A DNA stretch of 41,757 nucleotides from Thiobacillus sp. 65-29 (GTDB lineage: Bacteria; Pseudomonadota; Gammaproteobacteria; Burkholderiales; Thiobacillaceae): NCBI GenBank assembly GCA_001899775.1, contig MKWN01000040.1:1-41757 (forward strand), written 5' to 3'. How positions within the stretch are numbered: position 1 is the first letter of the stretch; every line of letters starts with the position of its first letter. Below are positions 16,898-25,832 of this stretch, in pieces. The notes under the pieces are model-generated. The model ran no database searches. It worked only from the letters and a program-made list of their open reading frames with translations, and was not told the origin of the DNA. The translations under genes and the position numbers were made by a program.

Positions 16898-18265
16898 TCA
16901 AGGCGCCGACTCCCTGGAACCAGACAGCTTCGTGCGCGCGGCTCTCAACACCCTGACCGCGGGAATCAAGATACGGCGCAGCCACGGGCGACGGTTTGCC
17001 TCGAGTTTCAAGCGCCCCATACGAAGTCCTGCGTGATACTCGACAAGCCTGCGCACGTCCCGCCAGAACGAGTGACGATAGTTTTTATCTCCCTGCGGCA
17101 CCTCGGTTGCCGGAAAGTCGGCAAAGCGACGCAAGCCGAATTTGGCGTTCCACGTGGCCTGCAGAAATCCATGACCGAACCGGTGATCGGGTTCCAGATG
17201 GCAGCCCTCGGCCCACTCGTTCCACGCATTGATGAAGACCAGGCGCTCGCCCTCGACCTGCGATTGCAAGGTGCGGTCGATCGTCGCCGCAAGCCAGTAT
17301 TCGTAATTATCCGGCACGCCGTTCACGACGACGAGCGCACGGTCCCCGGTCCGTGCCGTATTGTCCCAGGACGGGAAGACGGTCCTGAACACCCGGCCCC
17401 CCCCGTAGTCGCGATCGAGGCATGAACGGGCAGCCTCCGCATATTGCATCACATTGCCACGGAAGGGATCGTAAAACCGGATACCGCGATTGACGTTCCC
17501 CGCTCTCACGTTGTGAGGCGGGAACTCGACACCGCTGTCGAAGCCGTATTGCACGTATTCCCTGTTGCCATGCGTCAGCGCCGCGCAGATGTGGATTTCT
17601 CCCAGGCCGACCGAACGGCAGTGATCGCGCCATACCCGCGCCGACTTGCGCCCATCCGGGAGATGCTGGGGCCGGTAGACGATCAGCAAGGGCTTGCCGT
17701 CGACGCGAATATAGCGCCCGTCCTCGAAGAAAGGCACCAGCGACTTGATGAAGTTGAGGTCGTCCTCGGGAAGATACCTCTGCTCGATCAGGACTTCGTG
17801 ATCTGCCGCGTCCCAGCGCCGCGTCCAGCTCTCGTTGGCCCAACACAGGCAGAACGGCATATCACTCTCGGGATCGGCGAGCATGTCGTCGAGCGGGCCG
17901 TTGAGAATGCGCGTGCCGGAAAACCAGTAGTAGTGATAGCAGAAGCCGTCGATGCCGTATTGCTTCGCCATGCGGATCTGCTCATGCCGCGTTTCCCGCA
18001 CCCGAAGATCGTAGAAGCCGAAATCGGCAGGCAGGTGAGGCTGAAAGTGTCCCTCGAACAGCGGGCGCGCCTTGGTGACGTTGGTCCACTCGGTAAACCC
18101 CTTGCCCCACCAACGGTCGTTCTCAGGTGTCGGGTGGAACTGGGTAAGATAGAAGGCGATCAGTCTCGGGCCTGATTCGTCACCCACCCGCATCGCATCG
18201 AGGTTAACGTTCATGTTGGCTGCAGGTGGCAAGTTGGGGTATATGAAATTCTGGTCCCAGCCCAT
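16898..18265 (-). CDS. WbsX-type (GH99-like) glycan biosynthesis protein
   Basis: A 455-residue protein filled by the glycosyltransferase WbsX-like domain, which shares a fold with GH99 and is common in O-antigen/capsule loci. Hallmarks: IAFYLTQFHPTPEND, WWGKGFTEWTNVTKA, HYYWFSGTRIL, FCLCWANESWTRRWD, DGKPLLIVYRP, VEFPPHN, FPSWDNTAR and the C-terminal INAWNEWAEGCHLEPD. The exact reaction of the family is not established. ATG 18265 is used; Met18 (18214) is an equally plausible start, and neither has a good Shine-Dalgarno sequence. A second WbsX domain occurs inside the large fusion encoded upstream, sharing nearly every motif. Confidence 0.85.
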   Translation of the reverse strand: MGWDQNFIYPNLPPAANMNVNLDAMRVGDESGPRLIAFYLTQFHPTPENDRWWGKGFTEWTNVTKARPLFEGHFQPHLPADFGFYDLRVRETRHEQIRMAKQYGIDGFCYHYYWFSGTRILNGPLDDMLADPESDMPFCLCWANESWTRRWDAADHEVLIEQRYLPEDDLNFIKSLVPFFEDGRYIRVDGKPLLIVYRPQHLPDGRKSARVWRDHCRSVGLGEIHICAALTHGNREYVQYGFDSGVEFPPHNVRAGNVNRGIRFYDPFRGNVMQYAEAARSCLDRDYGGGRVFRTVFPSWDNTARTGDRALVVVNGVPDNYEYWLAATIDRTLQSQVEGERLVFINAWNEWAEGCHLEPDHRFGHGFLQATWNAKFGLRRFADFPATEVPQGDKNYRHSFWRDVRRLVEYHAGLRMGRLKLEANRRPWLRRILIPAVRVLRAARTKLSGSRESAP

Positions 18266-18330
18266 ACGAGCGCGACATCACCGCCGCCATAATTATCGAA
18301 TTTCCTGACCGTCTGGCTGGAAGGGATTCA

Positions 18331-19131
18331 TTACTCCGCCTTGAAGCTTGCAATGACATCGATATATTCCGCACGGATGCCCTTGTCGATATCATCAATC
18401 ATGACTATCACCGTCGGCATACCGGCCACCCGGGTAATAAAACTAGCTATATCATAACCCCAATGCATAGTCACCAGCGCCCTGTTCTCATCAATTGGAT
18501 TGCCATGATATTCCGCAGGATGGTGGTAAACGACTGATCCATTCTCCGCGCGGGAGGCCCAGCACTCACTTTTTTTCACTTTATTGATAAGTGGCGCCGT
18601 AAATATATGCGCCCCACCGGGTCTCAAGACACGTGCTATTTCCTGGAATGCTTTCCCGGAATCGAATATGTGCTCCATTACGTCCTGCGTGACAAACAAA
18701 TCAAAAGAATTGTCTGGGAATGTAAGCTCCTCCAGATTCTCACACCGGTAGCCGCTTTGCGGATGGACCTCTCCTGGAGCGACGTCTGGATAATATTGCG
18801 ACGCCGAATACCCCTTGCATAACGCGTTTAACTTTACGCTGGCCCCCCGGCCACACGGCGATGACTCATGAATCGCCAGATCGCGATAATTTGGAAAGTA
18901 ATCCGCAAGAACCTTGAACAACGCCCGTTCCCGCGGAATGGAACTACAATCCGAACAAACCAGATGGTCTCTGAACCAGGCATCATCGGCATGAAATGTC
19001 ACTGCTTTCTCGCATATTGGACAATACCCGCGGTGCTGGAATACCTTACGCTTCGAGCCGGTGTCAAACGAAGCAAGTTTCCGCTTAAACCAATATTGCC
19101 CGCACGCCAAAGCAGTATTTAAAGAACGCAT
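18331..19131 (-). CDS. Class I SAM methyltransferase with N-terminal zinc ribbon
   Basis: A 266-residue protein. A four-cysteine zinc ribbon (Cys37, Cys40, Cys59, Cys62) precedes a Methyltransf_11-type domain with ENLEELTFPDNSFDLFVTQD, VMEHIFD and EIARVLRPGGAHIFTAP. The usual glycine-rich motif I is replaced by IHESSPCGRG, so SAM binding may be altered. The gene is visibly more AT-rich than its neighbours, as is the 3' half of the upstream fusion gene, which suggests acquisition by transfer. Start ATG 19129-19131 has GAGG about 9 bases before it. May methylate a glycan end or a sugar (inference from the Wzt context). Confidence 0.78.
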   Translation of the reverse strand: MRSLNTALACGQYWFKRKLASFDTGSKRKVFQHRGYCPICEKAVTFHADDAWFRDHLVCSDCSSIPRERALFKVLADYFPNYRDLAIHESSPCGRGASVKLNALCKGYSASQYYPDVAPGEVHPQSGYRCENLEELTFPDNSFDLFVTQDVMEHIFDSGKAFQEIARVLRPGGAHIFTAPLINKVKKSECWASRAENGSVVYHHPAEYHGNPIDENRALVTMHWGYDIASFITRVAGMPTVIVMIDDIDKGIRAEYIDVIASFKAE

Positions 19132-19213
19132 TTAAACAACCTCGTTTTCGATATGCAGCATATCCGGGATGACCCGGAAGCCACCGATTCCGTCGGGCCA
19201 GCACGCTATCGCA

Positions 19214-19257
19214 GGTCGGCTTTCAACCCGACATGCCGGGCTAAAGCCCGACCTACA
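19214..19257. repeat. GTCGGGCTTTAGCCCGAC-type hairpin repeat
   Basis: Imperfect nested inverted repeat (AGGTCGG...CCGACCT around an inner hairpin) in the 201-bp gap between the fusion gene and the methyltransferase gene. Related to hairpins at 8529 and 40558; this motif is widespread in proteobacterial intergenic DNA. Confidence 0.65.
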
Positions 19258-19332
19258 ACGCTTCGCGCACAAGTACCGCCAAGAGCGTAGCGCTTCACTG
19301 ACGTTTCCACCGGACGGCACAGGAAAATGTCA

Positions 19333-22300
19333 TCATGAAGACCGTGGCTCCGCAAACATCAAATCGGCCGGGAACAACCCATAGCAGCCAACCATATGCT
19401 TCAGAAGTGCGGTTTGATCCGGCGCATAAATAGCCACCTTCTTTTTTAGCAGTGGGCTGCGAAGCAGCAGCATTTCGACGGGTTGATTGTAAATTGCGTT
19501 GAACGCAATCGATTCATTGCGCACCTGAAGGTCGAGACTCTCCGGCACATAACACCCCCACTTGAATCCTGCAGCAACCATTCTCCCGGTTAATTGCGTC
19601 TCGTATTCGGCCACAACTTCAAGTATGTCCCTCTTATCCTCGACGCGCGCCCAGAAATCCCTAAATTCCGTTGAATCAAGAACAGGCTTGCCGAACACCA
19701 TGAAATAGCTCTGCAGGTGCATTGGAATGGTATTTCCAGGCAGCAGCCTGGCCTCGGCCCTTGAAGAATTCTTCAACAGCGGAAATGCGGTTACTGACCA
19801 GAAATCACAAACCTTGTCCGCCATGTCAGCGAACATCTCGGCGAAGGGAAAAACAGGTCCGTAGCAACTATTATTTGCCAATATTATTTCATCGCAGAAC
19901 GCCAATTTCGACCAGCCCACCCTGCGAATACCATCTCGCCATGCACCAAAATCGAAACCCTCATTATCTCGATGAATTATTTCATTCGCGTAAACCTTGA
20001 GTTTTTCTTGTTCTTCGGCTGGAAGTCTGCTGTTTGTGATGACAACAACCTCAGAAACAACTTTTCTTAACTCCTGAAGGTAAAACAGATCGGCATCACT
20101 GACAAATGCTTGTGGTTCATAATGAACAAAGAAAGCCAAACGACGCTTCCGGGGTGCTGCTAACATAGGCCGCTTCAGGAAAATTTCCTGTGTGTAATAG
20201 CCGCGACCAGTCGCGCAGTACCGCCATATCCGTTCAATTGCATGAGGCAGCGTTTGGCTGATTTGCCCTTCCTCAGGCTCAAACTGCTCGTATTTCCACG
20301 AATATTCCAGTACCGGCTTGATTGCAGCACCACGCGCCCAGAACATGTTGCCCACCGGAAAATCTGGAATGGCGGGCAAATCGGCATCACAGCCCATCTC
20401 GCGCAACAAGGTCCGGCAGCGCTCCTCGTTACCTCCCCAGTCAGCATAGGGTGCGATGAGTGGGTAAGCGGGTGGATAAACCATCCCCAGCTTCAAGTCC
20501 GCCTCAAATTCATGGAATATGGCCCGAACACCCTCCTTGCTGCCGAGAAGATTATCCAGCAAATAATTTCGCCAGCGCCCACCCCAGTCCACAGTGGTTG
20601 ATTTTTTTCCGTGGAAGTGACCAAGATAGTCATAGCCGGAAAGCCTGTCGCCGAGTCCGGCAAGAAACGGCGCGACATCACGCCCCACATTCGGGACGAG
20701 TACGACTTCAAGCTGCTTCTGAACGCCATTCTGCTGGAACAGCTTTTGAAAACGCTCTGCTTTTTGTTCGCTGTCCGTCGTAATAAAAAGATCGAATGGA
20801 TATGGAATATGGTTGATATATTCCAACATCTCATTCGCCAGGTCTTCGAAGAAAAGGTGAACGTGGACGGCGATCGACCCAGGCTCGAACTCAGATTCTT
20901 CCGCAACGCGGGGCGTCAAAACGCGTGGCATGCCACGCAACGGCAGATCGAAAATGGCGCGCGCGCTTGTGTTAATGCTGGCATAGCCAAACTTGCGATC
21001 GGGTTCAAGGTAGGTGCCTTCAGCCCACTCATTCCACGCGTTGATAAACACAAAACGCCGGTCACGAGAAAAAGCTTTTCTGGTGTACGCAACGATGTGG
21101 CGTAGCCAGTAATAGTAGGATTCCAGGGAAAACCCGTACCAGACAGACCAGCCTTCTTTTCGGCGGGCCGAGTTATCCCACCCCAGCATGGCTGTACGAT
21201 AGAAAGGCACGGACGGTGTCTTTGTCCTCTCCGTGCCACCCATTATGTCCGCCAGCAAGCCCTGATAATCGTAAAAATGGCCGGCCGTATTCACACCAAT
21301 ACTTGACTGCTCAATTTCATACGGCACCACGTGCGGTGGAAACTCCACTACGGCATCGACAGCGTCCTTGAGATCCTCGCACGCCGTGTCGGCAAAGTTT
21401 GTGCGATTGCACCAGATCTCCAGTTCCCCACCCGTGTTGTCGCGCCACCACCGGCGCCAGGTGGCGAAGACGGTCCCCACATCAGGGATGATGTGGGGCT
21501 TGTAAACCATGATGACCGGCTTGCCATCAATATGGATGTACCGTGGATCCTCGACGTAGCGTTTCAGGTCGCTGATAAAGTTTACGGCATCTTCCGGCGA
21601 ATATTTTTGCGAAACCAGTACATTCTCGTGCATTCCATCCCACGTCCGGGTCCAGTTTTCATTGGCCCAGCAAAGGCAGAAATTGATATCGATCTCCGGA
21701 TGCTGAAGCAGTAGATCAACTGGTTTCTCCAGCAGGCGCCTGCCCGAGAACCAGTAGTAGTAGAAACAGAATCCGTAAATTCCGTGGCGACGCGCCAAGG
21801 CCGCCTGGTGACGTAGAGTTTCAACATCCGACAAATCATAGTAACCAATATCGTCATGCGGTTCACGTGGCTGGTAGTGCCCCGCAAAACGGGGGCCGGC
21901 CAGCCGCGTATTGGACCACTCGGTAAATCCATCACCCCACCACTCGTTATTCTCTTTAATCTCGTGGAATTGCGGCAAATAGAACGCGACAGCCTTGATG
22001 TCGGTGTGCAGTGCAGAGAAATCCTCATCACCTTGATACTCTGATGAGTAGGGCCGTAATCGATTTATTGGGATTGGTACAAACCCTCCATCAGCGGGCC
22101 GGTTAATGGAAAGCGCAGCGCCCGGAAAAGAATATTGTCCCAATAGTTTTTTCAGGTAATGCCCTGATGTTCCGGTTGCGAGCCGCACGAACAAGCCATA
22201 GCGCAACGCCGCCCATATTGGACGCCGCGCCTTCACAATTTCATAGCGGCTTTTTTGCTGGCGCCCCCAATGCGCCAATGATCTGCCAACTGCCTGTTTG

Positions 22301-23556
22301 TCCCCCCTCAGCACGCGGGACATAAACCGCAAGGGCTTCGTTATCCGCCAACTGTTCGAACCAAGCATTGCGGCAATCTGCCTGTCGCGCTCTGCCACGG
22401 CCTGGTTGAGGCCGACGATCCGGCTGTCGCGCTCTGCCACGGCCTGGTTGAGGCCGACGATCCGGCTGTCGCGCTCTGCCACGGCCTGGTTGCGACTGGC
22501 GATCTGCCCATTGCGCTCGGCAACAGTCTGGTTGAGACCGGCAATCTCGCCATCACGTTCAGCCACCGCCTGGTTGAGGCCGGCAATCTCGCCATCACGT
22601 TCAGCCACCGCCTGGTTGAGGCCGACAATCTCGCCGTCGCGTTCAGCCACAGTCTGGTTGAGGCGGTTAATCTGGTTGTCGCACCGGTCCATATACCGGA
22701 ATGCCGGGGCGCACGTTTGCAGCCTTTCTTCGAGCTTTTCAAATTGGCCGGTCACCTCGGGTGCTTCAAACACGGTCTGATCAAGCGCGAGTCTCCACAT
22801 CGATTCATAGGTGGCGATCACATCGGGGCTGGCGGCCGGGTCGCGGCGCAAATCTTCGAGCCCGAACCGGGCGTGACGCAAGCCATCATCCAGAAATTCC
22901 TCGATGTATTCCCTGACCACGGGCGATTGGTCGAAGAATGGCAAATCGAGTGCATCAGCAATTCTTCGCAATTGCGCCGCCGGGGCAGCCAGCAATTCAT
23001 CGAAATCGACCACCACCCTTTTTGCTCCCGCCGTTTCCGAAAGCATGGGGCGAATGTACTCCAGCCAGAGACAATAACTTTTCTCGGCGTCGAATCCGTC
23101 GCGGTTTTTCAGCGAGTGCGCAATGCTCAGCGGATTACGGACCGCAATGACATAGCACGGCTCAAGTTCGGTCCGACTGAAGACGGACTTCCAGAACGGC
23201 AGCAATCTAGACATTCTGGGATCCTTCAGGCCAAACGGCCGGTCTTTGACCCGGGCACGCAGGAGGTCGACGGCACGCTGCCTGAAAGGCGCGACGATGT
23301 TCCGCTCAAGATCGGTCGGGTCGATGGGCGCCTGCGAGTCCCAGCGCCTGTCCAGAGCGGCCATGAGCTCGTTGTCGAGCCGGTTGACATCAACGTCCTC
23401 GTAGAAGCCTTTTTCGTTGTTATTCGGGATTCCCGCGTAAAGTTTCTCACCCAGATCGACATTCAGCGCCTGGAGGGCGCGCGCCAAGGCGCTGGTACCG
23501 CTCCGGTGCATTCCCAGGACGACGACGATCCTGTTGTAGTTACTTTGCAGACTCAT
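19333..23556 (-). CDS. Sulfotransferase / coiled-coil / WbsX / RgpF-like x2 fusion protein
   Basis: A 1407-residue multidomain protein. Residues 8-260: sulfotransferase-type domain with the PAPS P-loop GMHRSGTSALARAL (15-28) and a second binding segment VIAVRNPLSIAHSLKNRDGF (137-156). Residues 299-396: seven 14-residue repeats (LNQAVAERDGEIAG type) with heptad spacing, a coiled coil. Residues 400-410: GSNSWRITKPLR, often seen after coiled coils in glycan enzymes. Residues 519-870: WbsX domain (FYLPQFHEIKEN, WWGDGFTEWSN, CWANENWTRTWD, INAWNEWAEG). Residues 893-1130 and 1138-1345: two rhamnan-synthesis-F (RgpF)-like modules (IAVHVHLFFEDL..., LAFFVHYEPQAF...FDFGAWRDGI). ATG 23556 is chosen because the P-loop follows after 14 residues; it overlaps wzt by 17 bp. 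A cytoplasmic glycan assembly and capping enzyme is inferred; the order of reactions is unknown. The 3' half is AT-richer. Confidence 0.85.
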   Translation of the reverse strand: MSLQSNYNRIVVVLGMHRSGTSALARALQALNVDLGEKLYAGIPNNNEKGFYEDVDVNRLDNELMAALDRRWDSQAPIDPTDLERNIVAPFRQRAVDLLRARVKDRPFGLKDPRMSRLLPFWKSVFSRTELEPCYVIAVRNPLSIAHSLKNRDGFDAEKSYCLWLEYIRPMLSETAGAKRVVVDFDELLAAPAAQLRRIADALDLPFFDQSPVVREYIEEFLDDGLRHARFGLEDLRRDPAASPDVIATYESMWRLALDQTVFEAPEVTGQFEKLEERLQTCAPAFRYMDRCDNQINRLNQTVAERDGEIVGLNQAVAERDGEIAGLNQAVAERDGEIAGLNQTVAERNGQIASRNQAVAERDSRIVGLNQAVAERDSRIVGLNQAVAERDRQIAAMLGSNSWRITKPLRFMSRVLRGDKQAVGRSLAHWGRQQKSRYEIVKARRPIWAALRYGLFVRLATGTSGHYLKKLLGQYSFPGAALSINRPADGGFVPIPINRLRPYSSEYQGDEDFSALHTDIKAVAFYLPQFHEIKENNEWWGDGFTEWSNTRLAGPRFAGHYQPREPHDDIGYYDLSDVETLRHQAALARRHGIYGFCFYYYWFSGRRLLEKPVDLLLQHPEIDINFCLCWANENWTRTWDGMHENVLVSQKYSPEDAVNFISDLKRYVEDPRYIHIDGKPVIMVYKPHIIPDVGTVFATWRRWWRDNTGGELEIWCNRTNFADTACEDLKDAVDAVVEFPPHVVPYEIEQSSIGVNTAGHFYDYQGLLADIMGGTERTKTPSVPFYRTAMLGWDNSARRKEGWSVWYGFSLESYYYWLRHIVAYTRKAFSRDRRFVFINAWNEWAEGTYLEPDRKFGYASINTSARAIFDLPLRGMPRVLTPRVAEESEFEPGSIAVHVHLFFEDLANEMLEYINHIPYPFDLFITTDSEQKAERFQKLFQQNGVQKQLEVVLVPNVGRDVAPFLAGLGDRLSGYDYLGHFHGKKSTTVDWGGRWRNYLLDNLLGSKEGVRAIFHEFEADLKLGMVYPPAYPLIAPYADWGGNEERCRTLLREMGCDADLPAIPDFPVGNMFWARGAAIKPVLEYSWKYEQFEPEEGQISQTLPHAIERIWRYCATGRGYYTQEIFLKRPMLAAPRKRRLAFFVHYEPQAFVSDADLFYLQELRKVVSEVVVITNSRLPAEEQEKLKVYANEIIHRDNEGFDFGAWRDGIRRVGWSKLAFCDEIILANNSCYGPVFPFAEMFADMADKVCDFWSVTAFPLLKNSSRAEARLLPGNTIPMHLQSYFMVFGKPVLDSTEFRDFWARVEDKRDILEVVAEYETQLTGRMVAAGFKWGCYVPESLDLQVRNESIAFNAIYNQPVEMLLLRSPLLKKKVAIYAPDQTALLKHMVGCYGLFPADLMFAEPRSS
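22369..22662 (-). repeat. Seven 42-bp in-frame tandem repeats encoding a coiled coil
   Basis: Seven contiguous 42-bp units inside the fusion gene, each coding 14 residues (two heptads). Units 22411-22452 and 22453-22494 differ at one base, as do 22537-22578 and 22579-22620, which points to recent duplication. Unit loss or gain keeps the frame, so copy number can vary without breaking the protein. Confidence 0.92.
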
Positions 23557-25012
23557 ATGCAACAATTTTTTCCTGCGCATCCACGTTTGCGAATGAGAAA
23601 TCGACGACACACCCAAAATCAACAAGGGCCGTCGCGGTGTCGTCCGCCACCGGCATGACACTGAACATGCAGATATCCAGGACCCGATGCAGATAGGTTT
23701 CGACCTCGTCGACGGTTCCCATCACCCCGGCGTTCAGGTAGTAAATGCCGGGGTTCAGCGTGCAGGTGAACCGGATATCGACATGAAGGGTCGTGCCCGC
23801 GGACACCTGCGCGATTCCCTTGTCCGCGCCGGGTGCGGAGGCACCTCCGCCCACCTCCAGGCCGGACACTGTCTTGATCATCATCCCGAAGCGAACTTTC
23901 GACGCCGCCCGAAGGAATCGGATCTGATACGCATATCGATAAACATTGCCCCGGGTCAGGCGATTCACCTTTTCGCCCGAAAGCGAAAGAATCTGCGGTG
24001 AACTGATCACGGCTCCGTTTGGTTCATACTCCATCGTACTTTGCGGCCGGAGAGCGGGATCGAAGAAATCGGCGCTCTCGTGCTCGTGATCGCGGGGGAC
24101 CGGCACCTGTTTTGCAGACCGTGCATGCCTATCAATGGCCCAACCTGCGTCGCCGTTGCGAATCTCGTCGCGTATGACATGGCGCTTGTCCTCCGGCGCA
24201 TAGATCAGCTTCTGGTATTTTCCCACCATCACTTTCGGCGAGCCGGAAGCGAGTTTCTCACCCGCATCCAGCAATATCGCGCGATCGCACAGGTCGACCA
24301 CCGCACTGCCGGAGTGGGACACAAACAGGATCGTTGCGCCACTTTCACGGATCGACTCGATGCGTGCAAAGCACTTGCGCTGAAAGAGCTCGTCGCCGAC
24401 GGAAAGGGCTTCGTCGATGATCAGGATCTCCGGATCGACATTGATCGCAACCGCGAAGGCCAGGCGCACCAACATCCCGCTTGAATAAGTCTTCACCGGC
24501 TGTTCGATGAACTTTCCGATATCGGCGAATGCCGCGATACGGTCGTAGCGCCGCGCCGTTTCCGCTTCGCTCAGGCCCAGCACGGCCGCATTCATGAAGA
24601 CGTTTTCCCGTCCGGTGAACTCCGGATTGAAGCCGGCGCCCAGTTCCAGCAACGCGGCAACCCGGCCACCCGCTTCCACCGTGCCGCTGGTTGGGGTCGA
24701 CGTCCCGCAAATGATCTGCAACAGTGTCGACTTCCCCGAGCCGTTGCGCCCGATGATTCCCACCGTTTCGCCTTTCGCGACATCGAACGAGACATCTCGA
24801 AGTGCCCAGAATTCGCGAAAATACCGCCGCGGGGGCCGTCCGGCCAGACGTTGCAGGCGGGGCGCGACAAACTGCTTGAGCCGGTCGCGCGGACTATCGT
24901 AGATATGAAAGCATTTACTCAGATCGCGAACCCGGATGGCGAACTCCGCAGCCTGCGCAGGCGCGGCACCGGATCCGTCATCCGTATTCGCACGCACCGT
25001 GCTAGAGTACAT
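23540..25012 (-). CDS. wzt: Wzt-type ABC transporter ATPase with C-terminal glycan-binding domain
   Basis: A 490-residue ATPase of the polysaccharide ABC exporter family. Nucleotide-binding domain: Walker A GRNGSGKST (88-96), signature YSSGM (176-180), Walker B ILIID-E (196-201), H-loop His233. A long C-terminal extension (about 260-490) contains a beta-rich Wzt_C-like domain, which in E. coli O8/O9a recognises the modified non-reducing end of the polymer. Its presence implies a capped polymer. ATG 25010-25012 overlaps wzm by 11 bp, and the 3' end overlaps the fusion gene by 17 bp. Confidence 0.93.
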   Translation of the reverse strand: MYSSTVRANTDDGSGAAPAQAAEFAIRVRDLSKCFHIYDSPRDRLKQFVAPRLQRLAGRPPRRYFREFWALRDVSFDVAKGETVGIIGRNGSGKSTLLQIICGTSTPTSGTVEAGGRVAALLELGAGFNPEFTGRENVFMNAAVLGLSEAETARRYDRIAAFADIGKFIEQPVKTYSSGMLVRLAFAVAINVDPEILIIDEALSVGDELFQRKCFARIESIRESGATILFVSHSGSAVVDLCDRAILLDAGEKLASGSPKVMVGKYQKLIYAPEDKRHVIRDEIRNGDAGWAIDRHARSAKQVPVPRDHEHESADFFDPALRPQSTMEYEPNGAVISSPQILSLSGEKVNRLTRGNVYRYAYQIRFLRAASKVRFGMMIKTVSGLEVGGGASAPGADKGIAQVSAGTTLHVDIRFTCTLNPGIYYLNAGVMGTVDEVETYLHRVLDICMFSVMPVADDTATALVDFGCVVDFSFANVDAQEKIVAYESAK

Positions 25013-25832
25013 CGGCGAATCCTTTCCGTGTCTTCTGGAACCAGGCGTAGCCGCCCCAGGCCACGATCACGGCAGCCAGGGTATACGTGGCCAAGCCGCC
25101 CCAGTCGGGCACGCGCCCCCATATCAGCACGTCGCGCGCCTGCTCGATAATAAACGTCAGCGGATTTGCCATGATCAGCGGGCGAAGCGCTGGTGGCAGG
25201 GCGGTCACCGGATAGAAAACCGGGGCGAGAAAAAGCAGCACCGTGGTGACGATCCCGATCGTCTGCCCGACGTCGCGCAGGAAAACCCCGAGCGAGGCCA
25301 GCACCCATGCGAGCCCGAGCGTGAGCACGACCAGCGGCAACAGCACCAGCGGGATGAGCACCGATGTCCAGTGAATATAACCGTTCAGCGCCATGAAAAC
25401 GGCGAGCAGTACGGCGAGGCTGATCAGCGCGTGAAACAGGGCGGCTCCCATGCTCACCACGGGCAGAATTTCGAGCGGGAACACCACTTTCTTCACGTAG
25501 TTGACGTTGGCAAGAATCTGCGTCGGTGCGCGGTTGAGCACCTCAGCCATCAACCCATGAACCATCATTCCCACGAACAGGACCACCGCGAACTGCGTCG
25601 TGGTCTCCCCGCCATCCGGCGCCCAGCGCGCATTGAAGACCGTGGAAAAAACGAAAGTGTAGACCGCAAGCATGAGCAGCGGGTGGAAGAACGACCAGGT
25701 CAGGCCCAGCACCGAGCCCCGGTAACGGCCAGCAATGTCGCGACGAACCAAACGAATCGTCAGGTCGCGATTGCGGTAAAGGACGCGGAGGAGGCCGGCA
25801 GGCGAGGTGGAAGGTTCGACGTGCGGGTTCAT
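25002..25832 (-). CDS. wzm: Wzm-type polysaccharide ABC transporter permease
   Basis: A 276-residue ABC-2 permease that forms the inner-membrane channel with Wzt. The N-terminal amphipathic region with RRDIAGRYRGSVLGLTWSF (30-48) is the family hallmark, followed by about six transmembrane helices; the segment GVFLRDVGQTIGIVTTVLLFLAPVFYP is also typical. ATG 25830-25832 is chosen because codons further upstream look like leader DNA. The stop (TAG 25002-25004) is inside the first codons of wzt. First gene of the export operon, with a candidate promoter about 215 bp upstream. Confidence 0.92.
   Translation of the reverse strand: MNPHVEPSTSPAGLLRVLYRNRDLTIRLVRRDIAGRYRGSVLGLTWSFFHPLLMLAVYTFVFSTVFNARWAPDGGETTTQFAVVLFVGMMVHGLMAEVLNRAPTQILANVNYVKKVVFPLEILPVVSMGAALFHALISLAVLLAVFMALNGYIHWTSVLIPLVLLPLVVLTLGLAWVLASLGVFLRDVGQTIGIVTTVLLFLAPVFYPVTALPPALRPLIMANPLTFIIEQARDVLIWGRVPDWGGLATYTLAAVIVAWGGYAWFQKTRKGFADVL

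Noticed and set aside
22369..22662. Regular 42-bp repeats that might suggest a CRISPR array
   Set aside because: Units are contiguous with no spacers, lie inside a coding frame and encode a heptad pattern.
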